DNA of 17,341 nt from CAYONM01 sp964405325. GTDB lineage: Bacteria; Planctomycetota; UBA11346. The stretch covers positions 1 through 17,341 of the forward strand of contig CAYONM010000058.1 in assembly GCA_964405325.1 (NCBI GenBank), written 5' to 3'. Below, piece after piece: positions 15,930 through 17,341 of the stretch (position 1 is the stretch's first letter; every line of letters starts with the position of its first letter). The notes beneath the pieces are model-generated. The model did no database searches. It was not told where the DNA came from and was given only the letters and a program-made list of their open reading frames with translations. The position numbers and the translations under genes are program-made.

Positions 15930-17152
15930 GCACAGTCGTCGCGCGCGCTTCCGGTGGCGGCATCCGTTTGACCGAGGAATTCCGTCGCTCGGGTGAAGGG
16001 GTCATCTGGCGCACCGAAGACAACAACCTGTTGGCCAAGCTCTACCACGACACCGGCCACGAGGAGCGCTACCGGCCCAAGCTGGAAGCCATGATCAAAC
16101 GCCCCCCACGCGATCCGCTGGCCGGCACCGGCCACCATGGCCTGGCCTGGCCGGTGGATCTGCTGTTGGATGGTAGCGGCCGCTGCCTCGGTTTTTTGAT
16201 GCCGGCAATTCCTGACGCGGTGACCCTGATCAACATCGCCAATCCGGCCCTGCGCAAGAAACACACCGGATTCAATTGGCGCTACCTACACCAGGCCGCG
16301 CGCAACATCGCTGCCATCTTCGACTGCGTGCACCGGCGCGGCTACGTGATGGGCGACGTCAAAGACGCCAACATCCTAGTGAACCGACAAGCGCTGCCGG
16401 CACTGGTCGACTGCGACAGTTTCCAGGTGCGCACCCTGACCAAACGCTTCCACTGCCCGGTGGGTACCGCCGGCTACACCCCGCGCGAATGCATCGGCCT
16501 GAATTTTGCAGAAAAACCGCGTCAGCGTTCCGCCGACCGCTTCGGCCTGGCAGTGCTGATCCATCTGCTTCTGCTGGGTGACTCGCCGTTCACTGGCCGC
16601 TGGTCTGGTGCCGGCGATCCGCCGGATATCAACGATCTGATCCTGCATGGTCACCATCGCCACAGACGCGGCTCGCCCATCAAAACCGTCCCCCGCTGCG
16701 TCCCCCTGCGCACCCTCAACCGTCGTTTACGGCGCCTGATGCGCCGGGCCCTGACGCGAGGTCACCGTAAACCGCGCAAACGGCCGTCTGCCCGCACTTG
16801 GTTCAAGGCCCTGGATCATGCCGGCAAGCGCTTGGTGATCTGCTCCGTCAATCCCTGGCATTATTACGATGTCAGCAACCGGAAATGCCCCTGGTGCCAA
16901 CACCTGGAACGCACCGGCTCCGACGCCCATCCGCTGCCGGCTGGTGCCGATACCGAAGCCCTGCGCCGCGATGCCGAACCGCACAACACCGCCGTTCGTG
17001 CCGCCTGGCGGCGGGAAGTGCGCCTGCTTTGGCTGTTCCGCTTGGTGGCACTGGGCCTGATCGCCGGCAGCATCTGGTGGTTCTGGCCAGATATTCATGA
17101 GTGGGTCATGGCCGGTAAGGATTGGATGATGGGCTTGTTGACTCAGCAATAA
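15926..17152 (+). CDS. Membrane-anchored atypical Ser/Thr protein kinase (YegI-like)
   Basis: The 408-residue protein starts with an Hanks-type kinase fold. It has a shortened Gly loop (SGEGVIW, 22-28), ATP-binding K38 in 'LLAKLYH', catalytic loop G143-D144-V-K146-D-A-N149 with HRD replaced by MGD, and D164 in 'VDCDSFQV' in the DFG place. 'SADRFGLAVLIHLLLLG' follows as helix F. After the kinase domain come a basic region (270-290), a CPWC pair (321-324) in 'HYYDVSNRKCPWC', and one membrane segment (about 367-388), leaving a short tail outside the cytoplasm. CPWC after the kinase domain is typical of YegI-type kinases of TerY-P triads. The start overlaps the PP2C stop (ATGA). Substrates are unknown. 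Confidence 0.87.
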   Translation: MSTVVARASGGGIRLTEEFRRSGEGVIWRTEDNNLLAKLYHDTGHEERYRPKLEAMIKRPPRDPLAGTGHHGLAWPVDLLLDGSGRCLGFLMPAIPDAVTLINIANPALRKKHTGFNWRYLHQAARNIAAIFDCVHRRGYVMGDVKDANILVNRQALPALVDCDSFQVRTLTKRFHCPVGTAGYTPRECIGLNFAEKPRQRSADRFGLAVLIHLLLLGDSPFTGRWSGAGDPPDINDLILHGHHRHRRGSPIKTVPRCVPLRTLNRRLRRLMRRALTRGHRKPRKRPSARTWFKALDHAGKRLVICSVNPWHYYDVSNRKCPWCQHLERTGSDAHPLPAGADTEALRRDAEPHNTAVRAAWRREVRLLWLFRLVALGLIAGSIWWFWPDIHEWVMAGKDWMMGLLTQQ

Positions 17153-17182
17153 GCGCCACACGCCACGACTCAGGCCAAAACG

Positions 17183-17239
17183 GAAGCTGAGGCTGCGAGA
17201 ACTCCGTAAAGAAAAAGTTGTTCTCGCAGCCTCAGCTTC
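17183..17239. repeat. Perfect 20-bp inverted repeat with 17-base loop
   Basis: Arms 17183-17202 (GAAGCTGAGGCTGCGAGAAC) and 17220-17239 are exact reverse complements, separated by an A-rich 17-base loop. It begins 30 bases after the kinase stop, so it could terminate the triad transcript. However, no T-tract follows, and the perfect match of both arms suggests a recent or maintained repetitive element. No second copy is seen in this window. Confidence 0.7.
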
Positions 17240-17245
17240 GGGGTC

Positions 17246-17263
17246 CGAGGGGCTTGCCCCTCG
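17246..17263. repeat. GC-rich hairpin adjacent to the 20-bp inverted repeat
   Basis: CGAGGGGC (17246-17253) and GCCCCTCG (17256-17263) are exact reverse complements around TT. It lies 6 bases after the larger inverted repeat, giving a tandem pair of hairpins such as seen in REP/BIME-type extragenic elements or at repeat-borne terminators. Confidence 0.55.
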
Positions 17264-17341
17264 ATGTAAGGGTGCGGAAAGAAAATAAGCCTCTTCAGCC
17301 GAATCTGTGGGTGGCCGCTGGCTCGGGAAGGTCTCCCATTG

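Overview
The window looks like part of a high-GC (by eye), probably anaerobic bacterial chromosome. The three-domain IspG type, a sulfatase remnant and a TerY-P triad next to DUF4139 proteins are compatible with the PVC group (Lentisphaerota, Kiritimatiellota or Planctomycetota). No rRNA or taxonomic marker is present, so this placement is a low-confidence inference. No tRNA, rRNA or CRISPR array was seen.

Layout. (1) 48-437, minus: an internal scrap of a formylglycine-type sulfatase. (2) 466-6215, plus: a compact metal-cluster assembly locus resembling the 'orange protein' (orp/mrpORP) loci of anaerobes. It contains a NifX/ORP-like protein, a small DUF5320 protein, two MinD-type ATPases with inserted two-cluster ferredoxins, an IscU-like/Cys-rich/Mrp fusion ATPase and a second NifX/ORP-like protein. 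After a stem-loop come a C_GCAxxG_C_C redox protein, a hotdog thioesterase and an MBL-fold hydrolase. A near-perfect 22-bp palindrome sits just upstream of the first gene, and many genes are joined by 4-bp ATGA overlaps. (3) 6247-10949, plus: a 56-residue membrane or secreted peptide, a RecQ-type helicase with a non-HRDC tail, the large-form IspG, and an APH/LPS-kinase-like phosphotransferase coupled to ispG by ATGA. (4) 10950-11308: non-coding, carrying a roughly 166-bp inverted-repeat-bounded element. (5) 11309-14368, minus: a receiver-domain gene apparently broken by a one-base frameshift at a G5 run, a stem-loop, and two tandem secreted DUF4139 paralogues. (6) 14524-17152, plus, divergent from the DUF4139 pair: a vWA (YegL/TerY-like), PP2C (YegK-like) and membrane-anchored kinase (YegI-like) triad with overlapping stops and starts. 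(7) 17153-17341: non-coding, with a perfect 20-bp inverted repeat, a second GC-rich hairpin and a possible IS end.

How the genes may work together. The first locus has parts for building, carrying and inserting a metal-sulfur cluster: an IscU-like scaffold with all three Cys ligands, an Mrp/NBP35 carrier ATPase, two ferredoxin-bearing ATPases and NifX-like cofactor binders. The exact cluster and client are unknown. The triad at the right end is a reversible phosphorylation module read out by a vWA adaptor. Its divergent neighbours are two secreted beta-rich proteins, which suggests, but does not prove, an envelope-stress link.
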